Below, piece by piece: positions 23,561 to 35,800 of a stretch of 60,000 bases of DNA (position 1 is the first letter of the stretch; every line of letters starts with the position of its first letter). The position numbers and the translations under genes are program-made. Under the pieces are notes generated by a model. It searched no databases. It was not told the DNA's origin and saw only the letters and a program-made list of their open reading frames with translations. The DNA comes from Owenia fusiformis (lineage: Eukaryota; Annelida; Polychaeta; Sabellida; Oweniidae), in contig CAIIXF020000002.1 in the NCBI GenBank assembly GCA_903813345.2, forward strand, positions 32,632,109-32,692,108, read 5' to 3'.

Positions 23561-23979
23561 TTCGATAGAAAATTACATACAGAATTCAAATATGCCATCA
23601 AATAGAAGAAAAGGTTAGCCTTTAGTGGTTAAAAATACATATCTCCAAAGATCTCACTAAAAACGAAACTTAAACTAGATTTCAAAGCTATATGAAGAAG
23701 CCTCCATTGGGTAAAGCAAATATGAATTGATCGAGATCCGGAGAGTTACTCCAAAAATGTTCTCTTTTTTCTTTTTTTTATACATAAATTTATTCCTCTA
23801 GTAAACAATAGAAGACATGCAATTGATTGCCAAAGTTTTATAAAAAAAACATTAGCGGCAATTTTAGACAATATGAATAGGAATACATTAAAATTTAAAA
23901 TTTATCAAAGTAATGTTTTCACTCATAATAATAGGATTTTATTAGTACTGATGCCAAACGTACATCCGATATTCAATTT
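23560..23979. other. AT-rich tail region of the LINE, nothing else recognised
   Basis: Probably contains the 3' untranslated tail of the minus-strand LINE that ends at 23980. No defined end or target-site duplication was found. Confidence 0.35.
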
Positions 23980-25711
23980 TCAATAACACTCACTCGTCAA
24001 TAGAAAAATTGTCTTTTGGTGGTCATTCATGTTTTTAAAATTACTACACAGGTTTTCAAGTTTTTCAATATGGGATTTTCTGATAAACTCCAATTTTTTA
24101 CATTTGAATAAAAAGTGTGTTTCATCTTCTATAGCCGAGTCCTTACATATTTTACAAAATCGACTATTAAGATCAGTAATTGGTTTTGTATATCGGCCTC
24201 TCTCTATCTCTAGATTGTGGGCGCTTATACGTAATCTACTTAAATGTTTAGCGTTTGAAAGTGTCGTTTCTGAAAGGTAGTGTTCAAATCCAAAGTTTGA
24301 TTTTAGTTGTTTAAATAATCTAAGTTTTCCCCCATTCCCACTTATCAGATTCTTCCAATATACTCGATATCTCTCTATTAATTTCTTTTTGACTTTAATA
24401 GCAAGCCTATTTGTGCTCATCTCAATGTTTACCTTATCTTCAAGATTCAATTCATCAGACATTTTAATTTTAATATGGCACAGTATATTTTTGAGTTGTT
24501 TGTGCCATGTAAATGTGTTATTTGTTAAATCAAATGTTTTACTCATAATTAATGAATCGTTTAGTAAACTCCCATTTGAGCTCAACTCTAAATGACCGAA
24601 GTATTTGATTTGTCTTTTTATAATATCAACTACCAAAGGTATTCTTCCCAATTCTCCTCTTACTGCCATGTTTGTGGCTTTTCTATGAACCCCGAGAACA
24701 TATTTTTGGAACCGAATATGATATCTTTCAATTAAAGCACTTTCGTATTTCTGTTCAATATCTCGATTAGTTTGGCAGTCACGCTTGGTATATATATCAT
24801 TACACCATATTTCCGAACCGTATAAAGCGACGGGTTTGATAAGTTGATCATACAATTTCATTTTCAGTGAAGACTTCATCTCTGTGCCGCTTGTCAATTG
24901 ATAAACTTTAAACATGGCTTTATTTGCTTTTTCTTTTATGTTTTGTTGGGCCGGTTTAAAAGATCCCGAAGCACTCAAGACAATTCCCAAATATGTATAC
25001 CTTTGAACATTTTGTATATTCTTACCATTTATTTGAAATCGTTCATGACAAACTTTGCCACATTTCCAGAATTTCATAATTTTTGTTTTGTCAATATTAA
25101 TTTCAAGTTTCCAGTCATCACAGAAGGATTCAAGAGTGTTTAGTTTTAGCTGCATTCCTCCTTTACTAGTATCAAATATGACTAAATCGTCTGCAAATAG
25201 CAAACTGCTAACATGTTGAGTTTCAAGGAACGGAGATTTCCCAACATTATCAAACTTTTTTATAATATCATTTATATATATGTTAAATAATAATGAACTG
25301 AGCGAGTCTCCTTTGTTTTACACCCCTAGCACATGAAAATGATTCCGTATAAGTTGAGTGATTAAGTTTTACACGCGCCGTGGCATTTTCATACATGGTT
25401 TTAATAATTTTGTAGAAGTGCCCTTTAATTCCTGACTTTTGTAACTTATACATAAGGCCTGTGTGCCATATCGAATCAAATGCCTTCTTTAGGTCCACAA
25501 AGCAGGCATAAAAATTACTTTTATTTTGATGAACATGTTTGTCAATAAGAGACCGAATTATAAATATATGGTCGGTCGTTCCTGCTTTCTTCATAAAACC
25601 TGCCTGGTTTTGTGAAATGATATTATTTGATTTGACAAATGCATTATATAAAATTCTCATATAAGAAACTATAATCCCATGAGCCAGGGATGTGTTAACA
25701 CATGCATGCAA
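23980..25711 (-). mobile_element. LINE (non-LTR retrotransposon), 5'-truncated, one frame break
   Basis: Two minus-strand frames together give most of a reverse transcriptase and the C-terminus. 25711-25283 carries NQAGFMKKAGTTDHIFIIRS and ACFVDLKKAFDSIWHTGL, ending at ARGVKQ. 25203-23980 continues with LLFADDLVIFD, then the thumb, and a C-terminal Cys/His motif CKICKDSAIEDETHFLFKC. A frame shift lies between them near 25,280-25,320. The endonuclease and ORF1 are absent. The clade is not resolved by eye. Confidence 0.9.
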
Positions 25712-25945
25712 AAGTTAGCCAAACCGATCAATTTGGCTCAGACTTTGATTAACAAAATGACTCATAAGTTCTATTAATTTTTCATTTAATGAATTATCTA
25801 AATCTTCATCACCATACAAAAGAAACTGAATTTTGTCAACTGTGTTCAAATTCTGAACCAAAAGATGAAGATCTGAAGTTCGCAGTCCTGCAAATAAAGT
25901 TTCACGCTCGTTTACAAGCAGAGGACATTTTAAAGGGACCCAACA
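25712..25945 (-). mobile_element. C-terminal tail of a second LINE, abutting the first
   Basis: On the minus strand an open frame reads CPLLVNERETLFAGL, then KIQFLLYGDEDLD and MSHFVNQSLSQIDRFG before a stop. This is the usual end of a LINE protein (Cys-Pro, a basic or Glu-rich stretch, a long C-terminal helix). The truncated 5' end of the neighbouring LINE begins within a few bases of the stop, so the younger one probably inserted into or beside the tail of the older one. Confidence 0.6.
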
Positions 25946-25949
25946 CCAT

Positions 25950-27035
25950 GGTCACATGATCAGTCGTGTGGAGGTAAGCTCCCAGTTGAAATAAAAGCAC
26001 TGTCCTCCTTTGGTTTCTGTGAAAAGTAGCTAATACCCTCATGTATTGGTCAGTTTGTGTGTCACACGACTAATCCATATCATATGCTTCATTCAACACA
26101 TTTTATGCTATTGAGCTGCATATATAAACAGTACTTTGCAACTAAGGTCATACAGTATACTTACCCCTTGCGAATTGTAATTTATTGAATTCACAGTAAA
26201 CCCATCAATTTTTAAGAAAACAAAGAATATTGTTCTCATGGATCTATTATTTATGTTAGACTAACTATGGAAATATAAATATGAAATAATATGTTAGCTT
26301 GAAGTCATATATAAGATGAAAATATATGTTCATGCATTTGCATTTTTCCAAAGGGAATGTTCCCATGGAAGTAAATACAGGTGCAATATATAATTTATAT
26401 GTATATCTATGTCATCTGTCTATACATGCGCGTATAGCCTAGTGTTACATGTGAACAAGATGGTTCTGGAAAGAAATGAGCGTGGCAGATTTGCTAAAAA
26501 GCCACATACACCACAAAAGCAAGACCAATTTGAAAGTAAGTTCATTATTCTCAAGGGTACACTTCAAGTGAAAGCTACATTGCTACAGGGTGGCCTATCA
26601 TTCTGAGACAAATGTATTATCCAACGATTGTGATTTTCGAAGCTAAAATATGATATCTTGAGCAGATGGAAATACATTCCCACGAGATATGTATATATAG
26701 TCAAAAGTGATAACTATTTATTAAGTGTAATGAAATGTATCCTTCGCTAACTGCTTTTGTTTGAGATAATTATCATGAAATGTTTTTAAATTAATTTTTA
26801 TGTGTGTCATTGATCCTAATCCACCCTGTAGTCTGGTGTTTGTAGAGCATTGCGACTCGTACAACATATTCTCACAAATATCAAACCTCATTTACTAATT
26901 AATTTTTTGTGTGAATATGAAGAGTCCAAGCATTGCCTTTTTATGTTTATTGTATAGCTATATTTAGCCTTGATATCCATGATTTTTTAAAACAAAATCT
27001 CACTGTTAGATTTCGAGCTATTCATGTTTACTCAT
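25950..27035. other. intergenic; one possible short exon
   Basis: Mostly featureless AT-rich DNA. At 26460-26534 the frame MVLERNERGRFAKKPHTPQK runs to a good donor (AAA|GTAAGT at about 26534). It could be the first exon of a small gene or of a decayed transposable-element protein, but no partner exon was identified. Confidence 0.3.
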
Positions 27036-27039
27036 TTGT

Positions 27040-28800
27040 CTAATTGAAAAACAATGCAAATCTCATTTTTCCAAAGGAAAAAAATTGAAATTCTAAGACG
27101 GTGAAAATCATTAAAAAATACACAGATTCAGAATCCGGCAAGCATTTTCCCTTATTCCTCTCCGTTAAGAAGTTTTGCAAGGTGTTGGATTCCTTTAAGA
27201 TAAAATGAGAAGGTGTTTGTGGTAATCCACATTTACAAAAGGGATCACTAACACTGGTGAAATTATGAGCATATAGATGTGATTTTAAAAGAAGACCCAC
27301 TCTGAGTTTGTTAAAAGCAGATTCAACATATCTAGGCATTTCGTTTACCATTTTGGTAGTGGGTAGCATGGAGACAGGGCTCCTGTAATCTCTTACTAAT
27401 CTTTTGAAGCGTGATATCGGTTGACATCTTCTCGTGTCAAGGTGTAAATTGTTCCATATTCTTATTCCATTCAAAATAGTTGACCTCCGGAATGAGTTGC
27501 TAGCTTTTGTAGGAATCAAGTAATGTCTTGTATCTCCCAGTTGCCTAGCCTGCGTATTTTCATAGGTTTGAAGTAATTCACAAATGAAAGGTGGATAAGA
27601 ATTGTACCTACATTTAAACATAAACATTTTATAATGCTCATCTCTTCTAGTTGATAGGGATTTCCAGTTTAAGGAACTTAGAACAGAAGCAGTGTTTGAC
27701 CCATGTATAACACCAGAAACCAAACATGCTGCTCTGTAGTGCAATCTATCTAAACACTGAAGTTTAAAATTTGAAGCTTTACCGTAAATAATATCACAGT
27801 AATCAAAATGTGGCATAATGAAAGCATTGTAAATTGTTTCCAAGTGTTTACTCTTAAGAAGTTTGCTAAGTTTCTTTAAAGGTCTCATTAGGGAAATTAC
27901 TCTAGTGATAAGTTGATCAATATGGTCATTAAAGTTCAAATGTTGATCCAGAATTAGCCCCAAGTGCTTATGACTGTTGCATCTTGGTATCAGTTCATCT
28001 CCTAGATGTAAAGAGGGAGGTTCAATAAGTAAGTTTCTAGTTCCCGTGAAAATCAAATCGGCGCTTTTTTGTGCTTTAAAATTCATCTTCCAGGTATAAG
28101 CCCATAAAGCAAGATTATCTAAGTCATTTTGAATGGGATGATGTACATGTATGTTAATAAAATTCTCACTTTTTTCATAGGAGTTATAGACTGAAGTGTC
28201 ATCTGCAAAAATAAAGGTTTTTGAATGCAAATTATCAGGAAGATCATTCACATATAATAAAAAAGCAGGGGTCCTAATACTGATCCTTGAGGAACTCCAA
28301 CATTTATGACTAAATTGTTATGCAAATTATTCGGGTTGTTTGTATTGTCGTTAGAATTTTCATTGGACCAATTCGAATAGCTATTATTCACTTTAACTTT
28401 TACTCTTCTGTTGGATAAATATGAAGTCATCAGTTTAATAAAGTTTTCCTGACAACCGTAACCTTTAAGTTTAAGTAACAAAAGTTTGTGCGGAACTAGG
28501 TCAAAAGCTGACGTCAGGTCAAGGAAAACAGAGCGGACATTTTGACTATTGTCAATTTGAGCATGAATGTCATGAACAATATTGATTAATTGGTTAACTG
28601 TGCTGTGTTTCGGTAAAAAGCCACTCTGAAGTTTATAAATCAAGTTATTTTCTAAAAGAAATGATAAAAAGTGTTTATGTATAATTGTTTGAATTGCTTT
28701 TGAGAGGCTGCTTAAGAGGGTTACAGGTCTATAATTTGTTATCAAACCTTTGTCACCCTTTTTATATGTTCTCTTTGAGTGAATTTTGCCATAAAAGTAG
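27040..28800 (-). mobile_element. LINE (CR1/L2/Jockey-like), 5'-truncated
   Basis: Minus-strand frames 28790-28248 and 28251-27040 cover the reverse transcriptase. The first has KKGDKG, TNYRPVTLLSSLSKAI, LQSGFLPKHSTVNQL, FLDLTSAFDLVPHKLLLLKL and GVPQGSVLGPLLF. The second has FIFADDTSVYNSY, the thumb (SHKHLGLILDQHLNFNDHI, PHFDYCDIIYG), and a C-terminal LLKSHLYAHN...CKCGLPQTPSHF motif. The frame breaks between GPLLF and the FADD box. The NYRP...GVPQGSVLGPLLF pattern fits the CR1/L2/Jockey group. Endonuclease and ORF1 are lost. Confidence 0.9.
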
Positions 28801-28804
28801 CTTT

Positions 28805-29844
28805 ATGGAAGGGTATTGAATTTTTTTTCAAAGATCTAATTAACAGTACTAATGGATACAAATGAATGTACACTTATGAATTTAGATCAAACGACATATG
28901 ATTCAACATCCTTGGACCAAACACTCTCATCTTCCTCTTTTATTGATTTACATTTATGCATCAAAGCTTGCTCTCTGAAAAAGCTCAATTTTCTACTTCA
29001 AAAGCGATATTTCCGGTCGACGACAAACACGCAATAGCAAAAAATATATTCAAGTCTTTTATATCCAGTGACCTCCGCAAAATCCGAATTCACCTTGCAT
29101 TGCCAATATATTAATGTCATTGCATACATTTGACTTTCGATCCCTACTTAATGACTGGCTTTATGCATAAAGAACACGTTTACGTATAAGACACCTTTAT
29201 GATCACCCAACCATAACATTTTCAATAGTTTGAATTTGTTTTTCATTATAGTTACTGCCCCCCGAGCCAATAATAAACCAAGTCTTCCTGAAAATAAAAT
29301 ACATAAAGATTGCTATACGCAAATGATAATAAAAGTGTCATAGAAAACTACACACAGAATTAATTCAAATAGAAGAACATTTTGTTTCAAATTGTTAGAA
29401 TGGAGATCACCTAAAATCTCAATAAAGCGAGACTTAGACGAGATGTCAGGGCTTTACAGCAAACCCTTAATAACGAATATGTTTTTAGAAAAAATGATAA
29501 CTCAGGGTAGCCTATTTATTAAAAAAAACTAAAAAAAAGTTGTAATTATATATTCCTTAATGAACGAATTAAATATAGGATACGTAATAGGACGATATGG
29601 ATTTATGGCATGCGAGACTAAATGCAGACACATTTGAAACAAGACATTCTATATGTGTATTATAATAATGAATAAAGTCATAAAACTGCAATTTGCAAGG
29701 CAGTCGCTATTCTATAAATGTGATGCTTGATAGTCATTTTACAGACTACATGTAAATTCAATAACACATTTGACAAACGAGTATTTTGGTTGAATCAGAA
29801 ACAAGCGATTTTGTTTCAAACATTATCGCATAACTCCATCGGCA
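28805..29844. other. spacer upstream of receptor guanylyl cyclase
   Basis: No gene recognised. The proximal few hundred bases should contain the promoter of the cyclase gene starting at 29845, but I cannot point to a specific element. Confidence 0.35.
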
Positions 29845-32800
29845 ATGGCTTATATATGGCAGTGTGCGATGATTTTGTTCTTTTACGACCAGCTTAGTGC
29901 GCAAACAATCAACGGCGCACGGGTCGATCCGTTAAGAGTAAAAGATGCGAAAAAGGACCCACGGAGCACTTCAATAATTCTGGGAGTAATGCTACCAAAT
30001 GACACCAAATACGATTTCGCAGCATGGGCGACTAACTACGCAGCCGTACAATGGGCAGTCGATGATGCTAAGAATATGTCAGATAAGCTTAATCTGACAA
30101 AAATAGTAGACTACAACATCACGTAATATGCATTTTATGTTTAAAGGATTGGTATCGATATGGCGAACTGAATTTAGCATTGTTTTTCTCTAAACCGATT
30201 ATTGAAATTATTCTGTAAAACCACGGTCCTTTATGTTATACGAGGGTATATCATAAAGTTCTCATAATATCTCTCTAATTTTTTTATTTTTCAATATATT
30301 CTGAGGAATTTTTCACAGAATGTATAGTATAGAATTCTGTATTAATCTATCAAAAAATATTTGGTGTAACAGAAATATTATTTAAGAAATGGTTGCCATA
30401 GTAACCCGAAATCAAGGCACCCGGGGCAAATAAAAAATTGTGCAAGAATAGCCCCAACTAACCATGTTTAAATGCATAATAAGTTATCAAATAAGCTATG
30501 AAACACATCAAATTGTTAAATGCCATGTGTTCTTGACTGTTTTGAACAATTATAATGATCATGTGAATAGTGTGATCTCATAATGGATGATTGTAATGCT
30601 TCATTAGAGGTGTTGTTAGGCACTACAACTGTTTTGTCAAATATTCCAAGGAAAGTCGATTTTCCCCCTTTAGTTAATCTTAAATATGTTAAGACCACAA
30701 ATAGGGGGTAATTTTGTTGATATCTTTGCAACATATTTGTTTTAGATCATCTTTAGTATGATCAAAGGACTTTTCGAACTTAACCAAACTATTTGTCAGT
30801 ATGAATTTTATTTTTCTGATGATCTCTGCATCTATGCATTATCTTACTCTGTCATTTCTGATCATTAAGCTTTGATTCTCAGAGTCTGGTATCACATCTA
30901 ATGAAGCATGTAAGAATCCCCTAAGACATCACATAATTCACTTGATCAATGTATTTTATAGTAAAGCATTTAACAACATATTTAACATAACATTTTAATG
31001 TGTTTGATAATTTATGAGAGTTTATTATGTATGTAAACATGGTTAATTAAGCTCATTTTCTCAATTATTTTTATTTGCCCCGGGTGCCTTGATTTCCGGT
31101 TACTATGGCAACCATTACTTATTTAATTTTTCTGTTATACCAAATGTTTTTTGATAGATTAATACAGTGTTCTATACTGCAGATTTCATGAAAATTTCAT
31201 TAGAATATATTGAAAAATAAAAAAATTAGAGAGATATTATGAGAACTTTATGATATACCCTCGTATATATTTTTTTTAACTGTTTTTCTTAACATGTGCA
31301 ATTGTTTTTTGTTCCTTTCTACCAATTTTTGAATAATATGAAATAAAATATCTTTCCGAATCTTGTTGGAACAAAATAGCATATACAACATTTTCTTAGA
31401 CCTCTCAATATTATAGTTATACAAAGTTGGTTGATTTAGCAAAAAGTGTTCAAAAAATTAAAACAAAAACCCCAAAAATAGATAAAAAAAATTAGTAAGT
31501 AAGTAAACATTTTCTTTCATTAACAAGATACTTTTTTTAAATCAACCAAATTTTCCTTTGTATTATTACAATATTGAGAGACCTAAAAAACGTTGTGTAT
31601 ATGTCATTTTGTTCAAATGAGGTTCGGATAGATGTTTCATTTCATTCCGAAGATACGATACCAAGAATAAAAGAAGTATAAAATGTGTTTTCTAGAACAA
31701 TATTTTTCAAATTAAAGTGTTATATTACCATTCAAAAGGCCATCATTAAATTGACGATGTGTAAAATGTTCAGAATTTGTTGATGACTGGTAACGGTTTA
31801 AGAGAAAAGTGTGTTCAATTCAGTTCGCCATATCGATATCATTCTTTTGTGCATGTTTGGTAGTAATAATCCACACAAAGCCAGCCAATCACATCATTCA
31901 AAATATTGCATATTTTAGAACAAAATGGCACCTTTTATATTCAATGAATTTTGGTAACCCTTATCAATTTCATAATTTCGTTTTATAAGTTGTCAGTTGA
32001 GTGATTGTCAAGAAAGATGCTTGTGCTGGTCAAAATGTCAAAGCATTGAAACCACATGCACTTGGAGTTTTGAGAGTTTCAGAAACAATCATCGCAAGCT
32101 GCATCCAAATTTTCTCTGGGTTGTTGGCAAAGAGTACATACGTGTCACGTGCAAAAAATTTACACCTTTTTGAGCGGATAATTGATAATTGTCTTTTCTA
32201 TTGAGTAGCAAAATAGTTTTTCATGTCTTTGTTCAAAAATTGGCAATCGATGAAGATTATTCGAACCACTATATACCCCCTCCCCCCTGATATAGTAGTA
32301 TGAACTTTTGCGATAAAACTTTATCTAGTGATATACTAGTCATCAAAACTTATTTTGGAGTTGTTCCATGAAGCCTTGTTTCAATGTGCCAAAGAACAAT
32401 CCAGATATACTGCAGACAAAAAAGTTGCACAACATTATGTGGATGGTAATAAGCTAGGGGGAGAATATATTTATTTGACACCCTGTACACCGTGCTGCAT
32501 AACATAACATGATGGGGCAAAGGGGTTCATCTAAGTTGTTCAGGTTATACCATGTGTACCAAGTAATGTATTATGTGACTGACACATATGCTAATAATGT
32601 TTCGCAGAGGACATACATATTCCACCATGCACAGTTCTATTAGAGTTGCAAACTTATATTACTCATAAAATAGCTTTTAGTATTTGATAGGTACATACCA
32701 TACAAAGTCTCGCTTACAATCAATATGTGAACTATAAACTTGCATGCTAGATTAAAGGATTTTAACTCAGGCTTCGATAAATTTTGGATGATATCAATAA

Positions 32801-35800
32801 TGAATGTCTCGTATCAAGCCCGAATTCAAAGGCTAGAATAAAATACATGCGTGATTAACTTGAATTTTCATTGTACAACATGACACATTGATAAATGAAT
32901 TTGAAATAAAATGATTAATGAAAAAATAAAATCACCAACAATCTATCAAGCCACTTGCTTAAATAATTTCAGCATCTACAAAAATAATCAAATTCAAAAA
33001 AGTTTTTTGCAAGGGTTTTGCAAGGCCTGACCTTATTTTAACCTGCACAAGCACCTACCGTCCTACCCTGCTATTCATTATGATACTATTTATACTTTTT
33101 CACTTTAATTTTTTTAGTTTTACACTCAACTGCCTATAAAAATGTTAACCTCATCTGATATCTTTTAGTGTTGCTTCCATAATTTAGGTTTCAATACGTG
33201 AATCCAGGATGTAACCCCAAAATGGCCCTTGGCATGGCAGTGTACCTGAGAAATGCAGCAGAAGTCGATGCATTCATTGGTCCCGCCTGCTCATCTGGTA
33301 AATATTTGCGTAATATTTCTGATGAAACATGTATTTTCTGATGTTTGATGTTTCTAAGCTGTGGTATGAATTACTCCCTAGGGGCTTTTAAAATACGCCG
33401 GAGTCTCAGTCAAATTATTGGACGGGGTTTTGGGTATTTTCATGAATTAATATTTTGTATTAATATCAATTACATGTAAGGTTAAGCTACACGTTTCAAA
33501 GGAACGTGTACGTGAACATGTAGCATAACTGTCTCCTTTAGGGATTAGTTCTTCCTAGCATTTACATGTTAAGTATAAGTTGAAAGGAAAATACTAGCAA
33601 TTATGTCCCTAGAAAAAGCAATTGAGGGGGATAATACTCCCTGGGGGACATAATATAACACGTTCACGTTGTAACTCAACCCCCTCCCCTATTTATATTT
33701 TGTTACAAGTGACGGACGTAATAACAAGTCTCGCTGCGTATTGGGATTTCCCTGTGTTTTCACACGCAGCAAGTCGAGGCGACTTGTCTACGAGCCCAAC
33801 CCTAGTGCGTGTTATGCCTTCATATACTCGACTAGGCGAGGCTTACAGCCTGGTACTCGATCGCTACGCATGGACAAATGTACAGTTACTATACACCACT
33901 TATATTGACAATAGCTTTGGCCTTGAAACCGAAAGAGGTGAGTAGCAACTATCTCCCACCTTTAAATTGAGACAATGTTGGCAATGCATTTGCTAATTGT
34001 AATTGTGTTACAATTTTGAATTGTATAAAGTTATCCTGGGGTATTTTAATGGTCGCCAAGTTGTTCTAGCTTGATTGTTTTTTAAATACAACACTGGTGA
34101 CGATTGATACTTTGCATGTTCTGTTTATAATTTTGAAATATTGTACCCTTGAAGCGTTAACAAATACATACAACATCGAGAAACGAATCATTTGCTGTAA
34201 TTACATTAAATAAAAATATAATATACCTTATTACTTAGTAGTAATGTATGTACCCTCCTCGGAACTGGCCATAAATTCATAATAATTATTAAAACCTTGC
34301 AAATGACGTTGTTTACATTTAGAAATACATAAAAGGTAATCCTTACACTATTCTACTATAGCCTACACGTACATAAACATGGAATTATGAAATTATTTTA
34401 GGGGATAACCAAAAGTATCGTTTTCAACAATATGCAAAAGACGCAGTGAAAAAGTCATTATCAGAGATGCAAGCAAGAAATAACTTTTCATTTGACGAGG
34501 AACAACTCCCCAATGTTGGCTATAGCACCACTCAAATTGAATTGATTTTGGAAAAATTCAGAAGAAGAGGAAGAAGTATGTAAAATCATTTTAAAGATGG
34601 TCAATTTTTAAATCAGTATCTACTAGTTCAAGTGAGGCATCATGTGCATGCTTTTATCCACAAGCTGGTATATTGAAAATATATTCAAATAGTTTATATT
34701 TTATTTATAAGTATAATTTTTAAGAAAAAACTTATCCTGATTTGTAATTCTGTTTGTATTCAATCCAGACTTTTGAGCTGTTATTATGCCTGGGTCACAT
34801 AGCCGCCGGGCGCCGGCCGATGAGTAGTCATCGGCCGATTTATAAATCGACCGGGCGCCGGTGACTTTTCACCGATGTCTTGATCTAATCGTGAGTATGG
34901 TCACATTAGTACAGGCATCGTACGGCGCCCGCAATCAATTGAATCTGAAAGACATCGCACGGGTATCGCAAGGCTATTGACCGATGGCCGTACGGGACCC
35001 GCCAGGACATCGGTCGATTTACAGGCCTCTAGATTTATACTTTATCCCTGTATTACCCAGTATGACTGTTCCACATGGCGTGAATGCAGCATTTGAAAAC
35101 GAAATACTTTGATAAACAGGACTTCCAGGATAATAATGTTTTCATGCAATAAAAATCAGAAAAAGATCCTCTTTTGAGTAAATAGGTTCAATATTTAGAA
35201 AAAATGTTGACTTGGGGTCCCTATTCATCATTTTTCGAATTGTTTGGTTGATATTTTTATCATCATGGGTACTTCAATTGAAAGAAAACATATTGTTTTA
35301 ATAAAAACACTCTATTTGTGCCCAGAAGGTACTCATGGTGAAAGATATGACCGTCTAAAATCACTTGCCATTCTGGACGTAGTCTTTTCATCAAAGTGAA
35401 CCCTGATCTTAATTCATTTTTAGATCTTTCATATAAAAAATACTATGTCTACCTGTCCATCCGATGCTATTAGCAAAATTCCCTATTTCTCCATCTTTCT
35501 TTCGTCTGTTCTTGTAAAGAGAATTAGTTTGGTCATAAAAATATGGCTTCAAAGAAATTGGCATATTTCTTCTGTTTCAAGTGGAGTACCCGCTTCCCTA
35601 TAGACACATCTAAATCTTCATCATCCACCAGCTCAGTAGCATTGTTATTGTCTTTTCCACCTGTCTTCCCAAGGCCTTCCTCATATATGGCCCATTGGCC
35701 TTATCCCCTCTATCCTTAGCCTTTGGCATATTACGTTGTAATTGAGACGTAATTAATCGTAGTAAAATTGTGACCCTTGAAATTACTGTACTCACAAAAA

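Noticed and set aside
24029-25143. Three plus-strand open frames
   Set aside because: Antisense shadows of the LINE reverse transcriptase.
33290-33660. Small inverted motifs and an open start upstream of the exon at 33710
   Set aside because: The ATG-initiated frame upstream of the acceptor is intronic. The paralogue at 58727 confirms that the exon begins at the acceptor.
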